Assembly (NCBI RefSeq): GCF_021654575.1
Contig: NZ_AP024488.1
Span: 1,426,001-1,490,000 of the forward strand
Length of the DNA stretch: 64,000 nucleotides
Source: Desulfoluna limicola
GTDB lineage: Bacteria; Desulfobacterota; Desulfobacteria; Desulfobacterales; Desulfolunaceae
Reading direction: 5' to 3'
Translations under genes and position numbers: made by a program
Shown: in pieces, positions 44,709-54,225 of the stretch
Layout: each line of letters begins with the position of its first letter
How positions within the stretch are numbered: position 1 is the first letter of the stretch
The notes under the pieces: model-generated
Told to the model about the DNA's origin: nothing
What the model saw: the letters and a program-made list of their open reading frames with translations, nothing else
Databases searched by the model: none

Positions 44709-45813
44709 AGTGATCTGGTTTTGGCAACGCATTGTTAGTCCTCATATGGCGGGCTTGGCAGTTGCACTTCTGCGTCAAGGTTGCGAAGTCGTCTATGTGG
44801 CTGAAAAACGGATGTCGGAGGAACGGGCACGACAAGGTTGGGCACCTCCCTTTTTGGGTGGTGTACGATTAGAGTTGGCAAGCTCGACCGCAGAGTTGCA
44901 AGCTTTGATCTCGTCAGCACCTTCCGACTCCGTTCATATTTGCCAAGGCATCCGGGGGAACGGGCTGGTTGGTATAGCACAGGTTGCATTGGCGAGACGA
45001 GGGTTGCGCCAGTGGGTCGTGATGGAGACAGTGGAGGATTCCAATTGGCGTGGTATACTGAAGCGGTTGGAATATCGTCGTTTGTTTTGGCAATGGAGGA
45101 GTCATCAGCGAGGTGTGCTCGCCATAGGTCATAGTACGCCGACTTGGGTTGCTAAGAGAGGGATGCCAGATGGACGTGTATTTCCCTTTGCGTATTTTTT
45201 GAGTTTGTTTTTATCTGAAATACCTATTGTTAGAGTGAATGAAGGCCGATTTCGTGTAGTGTTTGTCGGTCAATTTATTAACCTCAAACGGCTTGATTTA
45301 CTGATTTCAGCACTGGCTCTATTGAATAATACGAATGTGGAATTAGTGGTGATTGGGTCGGGACCACTGAAAAACGAGCTGTTTGCGATGGCAGAAACGG
45401 CGTTACCGGGTCGTATCAACTTGATCGGTCGTCTTCCAGTGGATGAAGTACCTGGGGAGGTAGCGAAGGCTGATTGCTTGGTCTTGCCTAGTCGTTATGA
45501 TGGATGGGGGGCCGTTGTGTCAGAATCTTTGATGGTGGGCACACCAGCAATTTGTAGCGACCGGTGTGGCTCGGCCACTGTCGTTCGGGCAAGCGGTTAC
45601 GGTGGAGTTTTTCGGAGTGGAGATATAGACGACTTGGTTGTGACATTAGAGCGGACTGTATCTAAAGGACGCTTGTTGCTAGGAGAACGGCTAGCCCTTG
45701 TCGATTGGGCAAAGTGTTTGGGAGCTGATGCGGGAGCAAACTACCTGTTAAATATTCTCGAGCATGCAGATGGGCGATTGGGCAGGCCATTGCCGCCCTG
45801 GGAAATATCATGA
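44689..45813 (+). CDS. Family 4 glycosyltransferase, start overlapping wzy
   Basis: A 374-aa GT-B glycosyltransferase. It begins VIWFWQRIVSPHMAGLAVAL and has the donor-domain signatures FRVVFVGQFINLKRLDLLI, VVIGSGPLKNELF and LPSRYDGWGAVVSESLMVGTP (E-x7-E-like). I start at ATG 44689, inside the wzy end, because the poly-G run directly upstream serves as Shine-Dalgarno; the frame is open further upstream but reads the wzy coding sequence. It probably adds a sugar to the repeat unit. Variation in the G tract may tune its translation. Confidence 0.88.
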   Translation: MTATSAKVIWFWQRIVSPHMAGLAVALLRQGCEVVYVAEKRMSEERARQGWAPPFLGGVRLELASSTAELQALISSAPSDSVHICQGIRGNGLVGIAQVALARRGLRQWVVMETVEDSNWRGILKRLEYRRLFWQWRSHQRGVLAIGHSTPTWVAKRGMPDGRVFPFAYFLSLFLSEIPIVRVNEGRFRVVFVGQFINLKRLDLLISALALLNNTNVELVVIGSGPLKNELFAMAETALPGRINLIGRLPVDEVPGEVAKADCLVLPSRYDGWGAVVSESLMVGTPAICSDRCGSATVVRASGYGGVFRSGDIDDLVVTLERTVSKGRLLLGERLALVDWAKCLGADAGANYLLNILEHADGRLGRPLPPWEIS

Positions 45814-46200
45814 CATTTTTATTCAACTCCATTTCGGGTTCCATTTGAGTTACACAATAATTTTTACTCTGATACAGGGTCGAAATGTATATTTTACTTG
45901 TGATTTCTACTGATAGCCGTTTGCAAGGGTGCTTAGATTTTTTAAAATAGTCATATTACTAAATTGCTATTACAAAAAGATTCTATTTTCGATGTGGGAA
46001 CAACACCGGGTAATCATGATAGTGAATTAGAAATATTACTATCCAAGTCAATCAATAAGAATAGAGATAATTATTGGTATTTTAGAGGACAGTCACCGAA
46101 AGTAATATCATTTTCATTTCAACGATCTGATCGAATATATTTATCGTCTATATTTTAAGTGCCCATTTCATTCAACTAAATTTTTTTAGGACTGTATCAT
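45814..46200. other. AT-rich gap between two glycosyltransferase genes
   Basis: A 64-codon frame with a TTG start (45964-46158, NRDNYWYFRGQSPKVISFSF) is open but unrecognised. It may be the remnant of a gene or chance. No repeat of the window's families seen. Confidence 0.4.
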
Positions 46201-47331
46201 ATGGTTTCCAGTGTTCACTGTGTACCACAAATAGAAACTGAAGCTGCCGGTCCTTCTTATTCTGTACCAAGTCTCTGTCAGACAATGCATGATATGGGTG
46301 AGGCGGTAAGTCTTCATTGTCTTCAAAAGGCACCTAACCATTGGTCATTTCCTATTGTTACGTATCCACATTGGAAATACCCTACTCGTCTTGGTATCTC
46401 TCCTGAAATGCACTATGGATTGAATCGTCTAGCATCTAAGATAAATATTATGCATAATCACAGTTTGTGGATGATGCCGAACATCTACCCGGCGTGGGCT
46501 ACTAGATCAAAAGACTGTCGGCTTGTTACATCACCTCGGGGCACTTTGGCTGATTGGGCGTGGCAACGGTCGCGATGGGTCAAGCGAATTATCTGGCCGA
46601 TACAGAAGGAAGCCCTCATTAGAGCAGATTGTCTTCATGCAACATCAGATGATGAGTATAATCAAATTCGACAAAGGAACTTAAGGGCACCCGTTGCAAT
46701 AATTCCAAATGGTGTCGATATACCCGAGTTAAAGCACAAGGAAGTAGCTAAGGATTATAGAGAACTTCTTTTTTTGGGGAGGATTCACCCAACAAAAGGT
46801 GTCGATTTACTATTACGTGTATGGAAAAAAATTGAGCCATATCATCAAGGGTGGTTTTTAAAAATTGCAGGTCCTGACAACGATGGCTACTTGGCAAAGA
46901 TGATTGAACTTAAAGATCATTTAGGGCTTTGTCGTGTTAATTTCATTGGCCCTGTTTATGGTGAAGAGAAAAATAAAACATATCAAAATGCAGATCTCTT
47001 TGTTTTACCGACTCATACAGAAAATTTTGGTGTCACTGTAGCCGAGGCTTTGGCGAACTCGGTGCCATCCATTGTGACAAAAGGTGCACCTTGGTCAGGG
47101 TTAGTTACCAACGAGTGCGGTTGGTGGATTGACCGAAATGAAGCTTCTCTATTTGAGGCCATGAATAATGCGATGACCATGAGTAGTGCCGAACTATCAT
47201 CGATGGGCAAAAACGGCCGTGAGTGGGTAAAACGTGATTGTTCATGGGAAGAAATAGCCAAAAAAATGACATCTACATATGAGTGGTTGCTAAGCAGGGG
47301 AGTCCGGCCTGATTGGGTAAGAGAGGATTAG
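46201..47331 (+). CDS. Family 4 glycosyltransferase
   Basis: A 376-aa GT-B enzyme with acceptor-domain parts HNHSLWMMPNIYPAWA and VTSPRGTLADWAW, and donor domain LLFLGRIHPTKGVDLLLRVW and LPTHTENFGVTVAEALANSVPSI, with the E-x7-E motif intact (TENFGVTVAEA). Proteins with this combination commonly add mannose or similar sugars to exopolysaccharide, but I cannot assign the sugar. ATTTTTTTAGGAC lies before the ATG (AGGA). The following gene starts 3 nt after its stop. Confidence 0.92.
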   Translation: MVSSVHCVPQIETEAAGPSYSVPSLCQTMHDMGEAVSLHCLQKAPNHWSFPIVTYPHWKYPTRLGISPEMHYGLNRLASKINIMHNHSLWMMPNIYPAWATRSKDCRLVTSPRGTLADWAWQRSRWVKRIIWPIQKEALIRADCLHATSDDEYNQIRQRNLRAPVAIIPNGVDIPELKHKEVAKDYRELLFLGRIHPTKGVDLLLRVWKKIEPYHQGWFLKIAGPDNDGYLAKMIELKDHLGLCRVNFIGPVYGEEKNKTYQNADLFVLPTHTENFGVTVAEALANSVPSIVTKGAPWSGLVTNECGWWIDRNEASLFEAMNNAMTMSSAELSSMGKNGREWVKRDCSWEEIAKKMTSTYEWLLSRGVRPDWVRED

Positions 47332-47334
47332 AAT

Positions 47335-48246
47335 ATGGGAAGAATCAATATAGGTCTCACTGTTATAATAATCACTTACAATGAATCAAAGCATATCAGA
47401 AGATGTCTTGAATCAGTTCAAGATATTGCCAATGATGTTTTTGTTGTAGACTCATTTTCTACTGATGACACAGAGGCTATTTGCAGGGATATGGGGGGGC
47501 AAGTATTAAAGAATAATTTTGTAAATCACGCTACACAATTTAACTGGGCGCTCCAGAATTGCCCTATAGAGACGAAGTGGGTGATGAGACTTGATGCTGA
47601 TGAATATTTGTTACCAGAGTTGGTTGATGAGTTAAGAAACAAGCTTCCAATATTAAGGCCTAATATTTCAGGTTTGTATATGAAAAGGCGAGTTCATTTT
47701 TCCGGCAAATGGATACGTTATGGTGCTTATTACCCAACATGGCTTTTACGTGTATGGCGTCATGGTGACGCAGTCTGCGAACAACGATGGATGGATGAAC
47801 ATATTAAGCTATTGAGGGGAGAATCGTTACATTTAAAAAATGATTTTGTTGACGACAACCTTCATGGTTTAACGAACTGGGTATCCAAACACAATGGGTA
47901 TGCATCTCGCGAAGCTATCGATTTAATGAATATGACTGAGCAATTTTTAGACCAGGATGAAGTACCTATGCGTTTGTTCGGAAGCCAGGAAGAGCGGAAA
48001 AGGTGGTTAAAATACCGTTATGTCCAATTCCCCCTTTTCTTGAGGCCTTTTATTTATTTCTTTTATCGATACTTTATAAAATTGGGATTTCTGGATGGAA
48101 AAGAAGGTTTAGTATGGCATTTTCTGCAGGGGTTTTGGTACCGATTTCTTGTTGACGCAAAATTAATGGAACTTCGCAGGGATATGCAACTAAATGGTTC
48201 TAATCCACAATCTGCCATAAAAAATGTACTTGGAATTGAAGTTTAG
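47335..48246 (+). CDS. Family 2 glycosyltransferase (WaaE/KdtX-like)
   Basis: A 303-aa GT-A enzyme with the start LTVIIITYNESKHIRRCLES, DVFVVDSFSTDDTEAICRDM and the DxD metal site MRLDADEYLLPEL (about residue 87). The C-terminal half contains YYPTWLLRVWRHGDAVCEQRW and a hydrophobic segment (FPLFLRPFIYFFYRYFIK), typical of the WaaE-like family that extends oligosaccharides. A G7 run occurs near 47493 inside the coding sequence. The gene begins 3 nt after the upstream gene, on GAGAGGATTAG as ribosome site. Confidence 0.9.
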   Translation: MGRINIGLTVIIITYNESKHIRRCLESVQDIANDVFVVDSFSTDDTEAICRDMGGQVLKNNFVNHATQFNWALQNCPIETKWVMRLDADEYLLPELVDELRNKLPILRPNISGLYMKRRVHFSGKWIRYGAYYPTWLLRVWRHGDAVCEQRWMDEHIKLLRGESLHLKNDFVDDNLHGLTNWVSKHNGYASREAIDLMNMTEQFLDQDEVPMRLFGSQEERKRWLKYRYVQFPLFLRPFIYFFYRYFIKLGFLDGKEGLVWHFLQGFWYRFLVDAKLMELRRDMQLNGSNPQSAIKNVLGIEV

Positions 48247-48269
48247 TTTCTTAAAAAGGGGCAGTTTAA

Positions 48270-49322
48270 ATGTTTAAAGGTAAAACCCTTCTCATCACAG
48301 GCGGTACAGGCTCTTTCGGCAACGCCGTTCTTCGCCGTTTTCTCGATACCGACATCAAAGAAATCCGTGTCTTCAGCCGTGACGAAAAAAAACAGGAGGA
48401 CATGCGGATTCAACTGGCGAATCCCAAGGTGAAGTTCTACATTGGAAATGTCCGTGATTATGAGAGCATTCTTCCGGCCATGGAAGGCGTGGATTATGTG
48501 TTTCAGGCCGCAGCCTTGAAGCAGGTCCCTTCCTGTGAGTTTTATCCCTTAGAAGCTGTGAAGACAAATATCTTGGGGACGGAAAATGTCATGAACGCGG
48601 CTCTTGCCATGGGGGTAATGAATTTCATCACGTTAAGCACAGACAAAGCAGTCTACCCTATTAACGCTATGGGTATTTCCAAGGCATTGATGGAGAAGGT
48701 GGTGGTGGCCAAGTCGCGTTTTGTGGCTCCTGAAAAAACCGTCTTTTCCTGCACTCGTTATGGGAACGTCATGGCTTCGAGGGGGTCAGTGATTCCCTTG
48801 TTTATAAAACTCATCAAAGAGGGAAAGCCACTTACTGTGACGGATCCTCAGATGACCCGGTTTCTTATGTCTTTGGATGACGCGGTGGATCTGGTCCTTT
48901 ATGCCTTTGAGCATGGTCGGCAGGGCGATACCTTTGTGCAGAAAGCCCCGGCATCGACCATTGGGGATCTTGCTCAGGCGCTTCTCGAGCTTTTTAATGC
49001 CGACAATGAGGTGAAAATCATAGGCACCCGTCATGGGGAAAAGCTTTACGAAACCTTATTGACTCGGGAAGAGATGTTGCAGGCCGAAGACATGGGGAAT
49101 TATTATCGTATTCCTTCTGATGACCGAGATCTGAATTACAACAGGTATTTTCTCGAAGGGACTGAGCAGCTTTCATGCACCGAGGATTACAATTCCCACA
49201 ACACGGAGCGTTTAACTGTCGAGCAGGTCAAAGAGAAGTTGTTGGCGTTGGATTATGTGCGGCATGAACTCTACGGTGACAACTCCGGGGTTAGGCCAGA
49301 TGCTCTATTTCTTGCAGGCTGA
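48270..49322 (+). CDS. capE: UDP-GlcNAc 4,6-dehydratase/5-epimerase (CapE/WbjB)
   Basis: A 350-aa extended SDR with cofactor loop ITGGTGSFGNAVLRRFL, VFQAAALKQVPSCE, LSTDKAVYPINAMGISKALME (catalytic triad with the family's Met-x3-Lys in place of the usual Tyr) and RYGNVMASRGSVIPLF. It converts UDP-GlcNAc to UDP-2-acetamido-2,6-dideoxy-beta-L-arabino-hexos-4-ulose, the first step of UDP-L-FucNAc synthesis. GGGGCAG precedes the ATG. It heads the CapE-CapF-CapG set, and GC content rises again relative to the preceding block. Confidence 0.95.
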   Translation: MFKGKTLLITGGTGSFGNAVLRRFLDTDIKEIRVFSRDEKKQEDMRIQLANPKVKFYIGNVRDYESILPAMEGVDYVFQAAALKQVPSCEFYPLEAVKTNILGTENVMNAALAMGVMNFITLSTDKAVYPINAMGISKALMEKVVVAKSRFVAPEKTVFSCTRYGNVMASRGSVIPLFIKLIKEGKPLTVTDPQMTRFLMSLDDAVDLVLYAFEHGRQGDTFVQKAPASTIGDLAQALLELFNADNEVKIIGTRHGEKLYETLLTREEMLQAEDMGNYYRIPSDDRDLNYNRYFLEGTEQLSCTEDYNSHNTERLTVEQVKEKLLALDYVRHELYGDNSGVRPDALFLAG

Positions 49323-49483
49323 ATTGGTTGTTGTATCTGATATCCCGCTTTTTAGCTTTATAACGTAATTGATTTTATCTCCCTCCCCCTTATTCTTAAT
49401 CCTAATTTTCTTCCGTAAATAAAATCTTTAGCTTTATTCGAGGCATCCGTGCTATTCGTGGCTAAAAGTATCGAGGATAATTC
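49323..49483. other. Spacer upstream of capF with CGTGGCTAA-type repeat
   Basis: Contains CCGTGCTATTCGTGGCTAAA (about 49447-49466), a repeat whose relatives in inverted orientation (GAGCCACTAATCGCACGAAT) follow capF at 50608. Confidence 0.5.
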
Positions 49484-50605
49484 ATGAAGCATGTTCTTGT
49501 AACAGGTTCCGCTGGGTTTGTGGGCAAAAACTTGGTCGCTGCTTTAAGGCGACGCGAAGATGTGTCGTTGTCTACATTTGATATTGAAGACGATAAAAAT
49601 GAATTGAAAAAAGGCCTTCTCAATGCGGATGTTATATACCACCTTGCAGGGGTCAACCGCCCGAAAACAAACGATGAGTTCTCCAAGGGGAATGCAGGGT
49701 TAACTGAAGAGATCGCTGCCTTCCTTGAAAAGAACAACCGACAGCCTGTGATTATCCTGGCTTCGTCGATTCAGGCCGACCTTGAAAATCCTTACGGGCA
49801 GAGTAAGAAAGCTGCCGAGGATGCCTTGTTTAGTTACCATGGGCTTACAGGTGCACCGATATGTATTTATCGATTTCCCAATCTTTTCGGCAAGTGGTCA
49901 CAGCCTAATTACAATACAGTGGTGGCTACATTTTGCCACAATATCGCTCGAGGTCTGGAGATTACAATTTCAGATCCCAACCACGAAGTTGAGTTTGTTT
50001 ATATTGATGATGTGGTTCAAGCTTTTTTGGCCCATCTTGATTCGAAACCCAACCAAGATCGGCATTGGTATACCATTTCTCGGGTTTTTCGCGTGACATT
50101 GGGGGACTTGGCAGCCCGCATTCGTACGTTGCATGAGATTCGAAAGACCCTGGTAGTTCCTGATTTATCCGATGATTTCATGAAATGCCTTCATGCAACC
50201 TATCTCTCCTTTTTACCTGAAGATGACTTTGCTTATCCGGTCAAGTTGAACACCGATGATCGAGGCTGGCTTTTCGAATTGATTAAATCTGAGCAGTTCG
50301 GCCAGATCTTTGTCTCTAAAACTATGCCTGGTATCACACGTGGCGATCACTTCCACGACACAAAACTTGAAAAATTTTGTGTTATTCAGGGCGAGGGCGT
50401 TATTCGTTTTAGGCAGATTGAGTCGGAAGAGATTCTGGAGTATCCGGTTGATGGGAACGACATCAAGATTGCCGATATACCGCCTGGGTATACACATTCT
50501 ATTGAAAATACAGGGGAAGAGGAAATGATTTGCCTGTTCTGGGCAAACCAGATTTTTAACCCCGAGTCACCCGATACGTATTTTGTTCCAGTTAAGACAA
50601 CATAG
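49484..50605 (+). CDS. capF: UDP-2-acetamido-2,6-dideoxy-hexulose reductase/epimerase (CapF/WbjC)
   Basis: A 373-aa bifunctional enzyme. An N-terminal SDR reductase domain (VTGSAGFVGKNLVAALR, VIYHLAGVNRPKTNDEF, ENPYGQSKKAAEDALF with Tyr-x3-Lys) is joined to a C-terminal cupin (GITRGDHFHDTKLEKFCVI, IPPGYTHSIENTGEE) that performs C3 epimerisation with zinc. It acts after CapE to form UDP-L-6-deoxy-talose-type intermediates. The fold order and length match CapF. The gene is bracketed by inverted CGTGGCTAA-type repeats. Confidence 0.95.
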   Translation: MKHVLVTGSAGFVGKNLVAALRRREDVSLSTFDIEDDKNELKKGLLNADVIYHLAGVNRPKTNDEFSKGNAGLTEEIAAFLEKNNRQPVIILASSIQADLENPYGQSKKAAEDALFSYHGLTGAPICIYRFPNLFGKWSQPNYNTVVATFCHNIARGLEITISDPNHEVEFVYIDDVVQAFLAHLDSKPNQDRHWYTISRVFRVTLGDLAARIRTLHEIRKTLVVPDLSDDFMKCLHATYLSFLPEDDFAYPVKLNTDDRGWLFELIKSEQFGQIFVSKTMPGITRGDHFHDTKLEKFCVIQGEGVIRFRQIESEEILEYPVDGNDIKIADIPPGYTHSIENTGEEEMICLFWANQIFNPESPDTYFVPVKTT

Positions 50606-50730
50606 TGAGCCACTAATCGCACGAATGAACACAAATAGTTTAACTCTATGAATACATGTTTGGCGCATTGTTAAATGTTCGAGTCGTTTGTGTGATTCGT
50701 GGCTAACACGCTCTTTTGAAAGAGATATAT
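50606..50730. repeat. Inverted CACGAAT-type repeat pair between capF and capG
   Basis: GAGCCACTAATCGCACGAAT (about 50611-50630) and GTGTGATTCGTGGCTAAC (about 50689-50706) are imperfect inverses; they belong to the CGTGGCTAA family also seen before capF and, as CACGAAGGACACGAAG, at 2282-2371. Confidence 0.55.
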
Positions 50731-51861
50731 ATGAAAAAGATAAAAGTAATGACGGTGGTGGGCACCAGACCTGAAATTATACGCCTTTCACGGGTGCTGG
50801 CAGCTCTTGATCGATATGTGGATCACGTTCTTGTTCATACCGGTCAGAATTATGATTATGAGTTGAACGAAGTCTTTTTTCAGGATCTGGATATCCGCAA
50901 GCCGGATTATTTCTTGGAAGCAGCTGGAGCCAACGCTGCGGAGACCATTGGGAATACCATCATCAAGCTTGACCCCGTCCTTGCCAAGGAGCAACCGGAG
51001 GCCCTTCTGGTTCTGGGAGATACCAACAGCTGTCTGTCTGCAATTCCTGCCAAACGAAGACAAATTCCTATTTTTCATATGGAAGCAGGAAATCGGTGTT
51101 TTGATCAACGTGTTCCAGAGGAAACCAATCGAAAGATTGTTGACCATATAAGCGATATCAACCTGACGTACAGCGATATAGCACGGGAGTATCTTTTGCG
51201 TGAGGGGCTTCCTCCTGACCGTGTTATCAAGACCGGCAGCCCCATGTGTGAAGTGCTGAATTATTATACGGATAAGATTGAGAGTTCTGAAATTTTATCG
51301 CGCCTGGATCTTACCCCCCAGGACTACTTTGTGGTGAGTGCCCACCGGGAAGAGAACATCGAGTCGGATCGTAACTTCAACCGCCTTGTTGGGATTTTAA
51401 ATGCCCTTGCTGAGAATTATGGAAAACGGGTCATAGTCTCCACCCACCCTCGGACACGCAACAGGGTTGAAAAAATGGGGGTGACCTTTCATCCCGGTGT
51501 AGAATTACTCAAGCCACTCGGCTTTTGTGATTATGTACACCTGCAAACTCGCTCTCAGGTTGTTTTGTCGGATAGCGGCACCATCAATGAGGAGTCATCG
51601 ATTCTTAATTTTCCTGCTTTGAATCTCCGTGAGGCTCATGAAAGACCGGAGGGGATGGAGGAGGGTTCCGTTATGATGACGGGCCTCGAGCTGGACAGGG
51701 TGATGCAGGGGATCGAAATTCTAAAAGACCAACCAAGGGGAGACGATCGCATTCTCAGGCAGGTGGCCGATTACAGTATGCCCAATGTGTCTGAAAAGGT
51801 GGTCCGAATCATCCTCAGCTACACGGATTATGTGAATCGCACGGTCTGGAACAAATATTGA
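50731..51861 (+). CDS. capG: UDP-N-acetyl-L-talosamine/FucNAc 2-epimerase (CapG/WbjD)
   Basis: A 376-aa member of the non-hydrolysing UDP-GlcNAc 2-epimerase family: [76 protein letters not shown] and [16 protein letters not shown]. Next to CapE and CapF it should make UDP-L-FucNAc, the final step. I start at ATG 50731 with GAAAGAG upstream; the frame also begins at TTG 50716, which would place the Shine-Dalgarno inside the protein. Confidence 0.95.
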   Translation: MKKIKVMTVVGTRPEIIRLSRVLAALDRYVDHVLVHTGQNYDYELNEVFFQDLDIRKPDYFLEAAGANAAETIGNTIIKLDPVLAKEQPEALLVLGDTNSCLSAIPAKRRQIPIFHMEAGNRCFDQRVPEETNRKIVDHISDINLTYSDIAREYLLREGLPPDRVIKTGSPMCEVLNYYTDKIESSEILSRLDLTPQDYFVVSAHREENIESDRNFNRLVGILNALAENYGKRVIVSTHPRTRNRVEKMGVTFHPGVELLKPLGFCDYVHLQTRSQVVLSDSGTINEESSILNFPALNLREAHERPEGMEEGSVMMTGLELDRVMQGIEILKDQPRGDDRILRQVADYSMPNVSEKVVRIILSYTDYVNRTVWNKY

Positions 51862-51966
51862 CGAATTAAAAGAGCATGTGTGTTCTTCATGGCAGTGCAT
51901 GCATGTACTCGTTGTTATTGAACTTGTAGAATATTAACAACCGGCATGGAAGACGGGTGATATTAG

Positions 51967-53247
51967 GTGCATATTCTGATTGTGACCAACCACTTTTGGC
52001 CCGAAAATTTTAGAATTAATGAATTGGCAGTCGGCTTAAAAAATCGTGGGCATGACATCACAGTATTCACGGGGGTTCCTGATTATCCCGAAGGTCGATT
52101 TTACACCGGGTATGGTTGGTTTAAAAAGCGCTCTGAAGACTGGAAGGGCGTACGAATTCATCGATTTCCGTTGATTCCACGTGGCAACGGGCGTGCGCTT
52201 AACCTGATTTTAAATTATCTTTCGTCCCTTTTTTTGGCTTGCCTCCATATTCCTTTTGTCTGTCGCGAAAGGTACGATGCAATTTTTGTGTTTGATACAT
52301 CTCCGGTGACAATTGGTTTGCCTGCCGTATTATTAAAAAAATTTCGGTCAATACCTCTTGTTTTCTGGGTTCTGGATTTGTGGCCGGAGAGTCTTTCGGC
52401 GACAGGTGCCGTTACATCCCCTAAAGCGATCTCCTTGGTTAAGCGGTTGGTGCGCTTTATCTACAGTCATTGTGATCGTATTCTGGTCTCATCCAACTCT
52501 TTTAAATCCAATATCAAAGAGATTGGAGGGTATGACGGCAAGGTGGATTACTTTCCCAATTGGGTTGAAAATGAATACCTTTTTGAGGATCAAGACGTCC
52601 TCAATCATGACCTCCCAGAAATGCCCGGTGGGTTTAAGGTGATGTTTGCCGGTAATATCGGTGCAGCCCAAGATTTTCCAACCATACTTGCTGCAGCAGA
52701 GTGTTTGAGAGGCTATCCCGACATTCATTGGATCATTTTGGGGGATGGACGTAAGGCATCGTGGGTTAAAGACCAGGTAAAATCGCGTGGTTTAGAAAAA
52801 CAGTTTCACCAGATGGGCCGATTCCCAGCGGAGACCATGCCTCATTTTTTTCAACAGGCTGATGCCATGTTGTTGACCTTGAAAAACGATCCCATTTTTG
52901 AATTAACGGTTCCCGGTAAGTTGCAATCCTACTTTGCTTCAGGAAAGCCGGTTATCGGCGGGATCGAAGGGGAGGGGGCCTCCATAATCCGTGAAGCTCA
53001 GGCGGGCTTCAGTTGCCCTGCAGCATCGCCGGAGTTGTTGGCCAAGTGTGTCCTTGACATGTATGAACTCAATTCTGAAGAACGGCAGGCCATGGGGAAA
53101 AGCGGGCAAGCGTATTGCAACGCTCATTTTGACCGGGATGTGTTGTTCGCTCGTTTAGAAGATACATTTTATGATGTTGTCGCGGCATACAACCGTTGTG
53201 ATGACATCAAAGAAACGTCAGCCAGTGAGGCTTATGAAACTCCTTGA
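51967..53247 (+). CDS. wbuB: L-fucosamine transferase-like glycosyltransferase (WbuB family)
   Basis: A 426-aa GT4 enzyme beginning at GTG: HILIVTNHFWPENFRINELA, VFTGVPDYPEGRFYTGYGWF, LWPESLSATGAV, YFPNWVENEYLF, FKVMFAGNIGAAQDFPTIL and PGKLQSYFASGKPVI. These match WbuB-type L-FucNAc transferases of E. coli O26-like clusters, in which the gene is paired with wbuC, as here. It would use the UDP-FucNAc made by CapE/F/G. Its end overlaps wbuC by 14 nt. The GTG and the family start agree. Confidence 0.93.
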   Translation: MHILIVTNHFWPENFRINELAVGLKNRGHDITVFTGVPDYPEGRFYTGYGWFKKRSEDWKGVRIHRFPLIPRGNGRALNLILNYLSSLFLACLHIPFVCRERYDAIFVFDTSPVTIGLPAVLLKKFRSIPLVFWVLDLWPESLSATGAVTSPKAISLVKRLVRFIYSHCDRILVSSNSFKSNIKEIGGYDGKVDYFPNWVENEYLFEDQDVLNHDLPEMPGGFKVMFAGNIGAAQDFPTILAAAECLRGYPDIHWIILGDGRKASWVKDQVKSRGLEKQFHQMGRFPAETMPHFFQQADAMLLTLKNDPIFELTVPGKLQSYFASGKPVIGGIEGEGASIIREAQAGFSCPAASPELLAKCVLDMYELNSEERQAMGKSGQAYCNAHFDRDVLFARLEDTFYDVVAAYNRCDDIKETSASEAYETP

Positions 53248-53722
53248 CTCAAACCTCTTTGATTCTCTTTCTTTTGAAGCCTCTGAAACGCCCAGATTGA
53301 GAAAACATCTGAACCTTCATACAAGTTACGACGAGCCTTCGCAGCGCTTGCTGATTGCCATGGAGCCTGGTTCTTATCTTAGGCCTCATCGTCACTTGGT
53401 CGTTTCCAAACCGGAGACTTTTGTATGTCTTCGGGGGGCGATGCTCCTTGTTCTTTTCAGCGATGACGGAAAGATTGCCAGACCCCTTCGTATTGGACCG
53501 GGAGAGGAGGCTGCAGGGGCGGAGGTCACTTCGGGTGAGTGGCATACGGTTCTTTCCCTTGAATGTGGCTCAATCCTTCTCGAGACCAAGCCAGGTCCTT
53601 TTACACCGATCCCTGAAGAAGACATGGCCCAATGGGCTCCTTCCGAGGGAGATAAGGAAGTACCGGCGTACCTCGAAAGTCTTCGCGACATTGCTTTGAA
53701 GCTGAGATCTTCTGTCGAATGA
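53234..53722 (+). CDS. wbuC: WbuC-family cupin protein
   Basis: A 162-aa cupin-fold protein with metal-type residues in GSYLRPHRHLVVSKPETFV and SGEWHTVLSLECGSILLETKPGPF. WbuC is a small partner found next to WbuB in O-antigen clusters; its activity is not established. I start at ATG 53234 (GTGAGG upstream) rather than the longer in-frame extension from 53171, which merely reads wbuB DNA in another frame. It overlaps the next gene by ATGA. Confidence 0.9.
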   Translation: MKLLDSNLFDSLSFEASETPRLRKHLNLHTSYDEPSQRLLIAMEPGSYLRPHRHLVVSKPETFVCLRGAMLLVLFSDDGKIARPLRIGPGEEAAGAEVTSGEWHTVLSLECGSILLETKPGPFTPIPEEDMAQWAPSEGDKEVPAYLESLRDIALKLRSSVE

Positions 53723-54126
53723 ATCGATTCTCCTGGTCCGTGACGGGCATTATCATCATAGCAACAGGGATTTTAATCCTCAGTTGCTTGCCCCTCCGCT
53801 CGTTCAATTTAATTTATAATCAACTTGTCCACACTCTACGGGTCGATAACACTTCTTTGTCGCATTTTATTATCTCTCACCCTGATGTCGGGCATATTGC
53901 TGCGTACAGCGTTTTCACGCTGATTCTTTTTTTCAGCATGAATGAGCGTTGGGAATGGCGGGTTCCTGTGATTGCCTTTGTCTTTGGCGGGGTAGTGGAA
54001 GTTTTGCAGCTTTCTGTGCCTACGCGAGGGAGTTCCCTTGGTGACCTTGCCTGGAATTTTTCGGGAATCCTATTGGGTACAGCACTTTGGAGAATTTTTC
54101 GAAGAATAACCGATTCAAAATCATGA
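53719..54126 (+). CDS. VanZ-family membrane protein
   Basis: A 135-aa inner-membrane protein with four predicted helices. VanZ marks are SHPDVGHIAAYSVFTLILFF, FVFGGVVEVLQLSVPTRGSS and DLAWNFSGILLG (the Glu-x-x-Gln and Asp-x-x-x-Asn residues). VanZ-like proteins are common in exopolysaccharide and cell-envelope clusters; their biochemical role is unclear. The ATGA overlap with wbuC indicates coupled translation. Confidence 0.9.
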   Translation: MNRFSWSVTGIIIIATGILILSCLPLRSFNLIYNQLVHTLRVDNTSLSHFIISHPDVGHIAAYSVFTLILFFSMNERWEWRVPVIAFVFGGVVEVLQLSVPTRGSSLGDLAWNFSGILLGTALWRIFRRITDSKS

Positions 54127-54142
54127 TTTGGTTTTTTGGTTT

Positions 54143-54172
54143 TCCATTCACTCCTTACCACTCACTATTCAC
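54143..54172. repeat. Heptamer array, CACTCAC/TATTCAC words
   Basis: CATTCAC, TCCTTAC, CACTCAC, TATTCAC in 7-nt steps; the reverse complement of the GTGARTG words at 2233-2270. Confidence 0.55.
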
Positions 54173-54225
54173 TGGCATAACCCTTACCCAACCACCTATC
54201 TTTTCAGGTCCGGATCTCCAATCCC

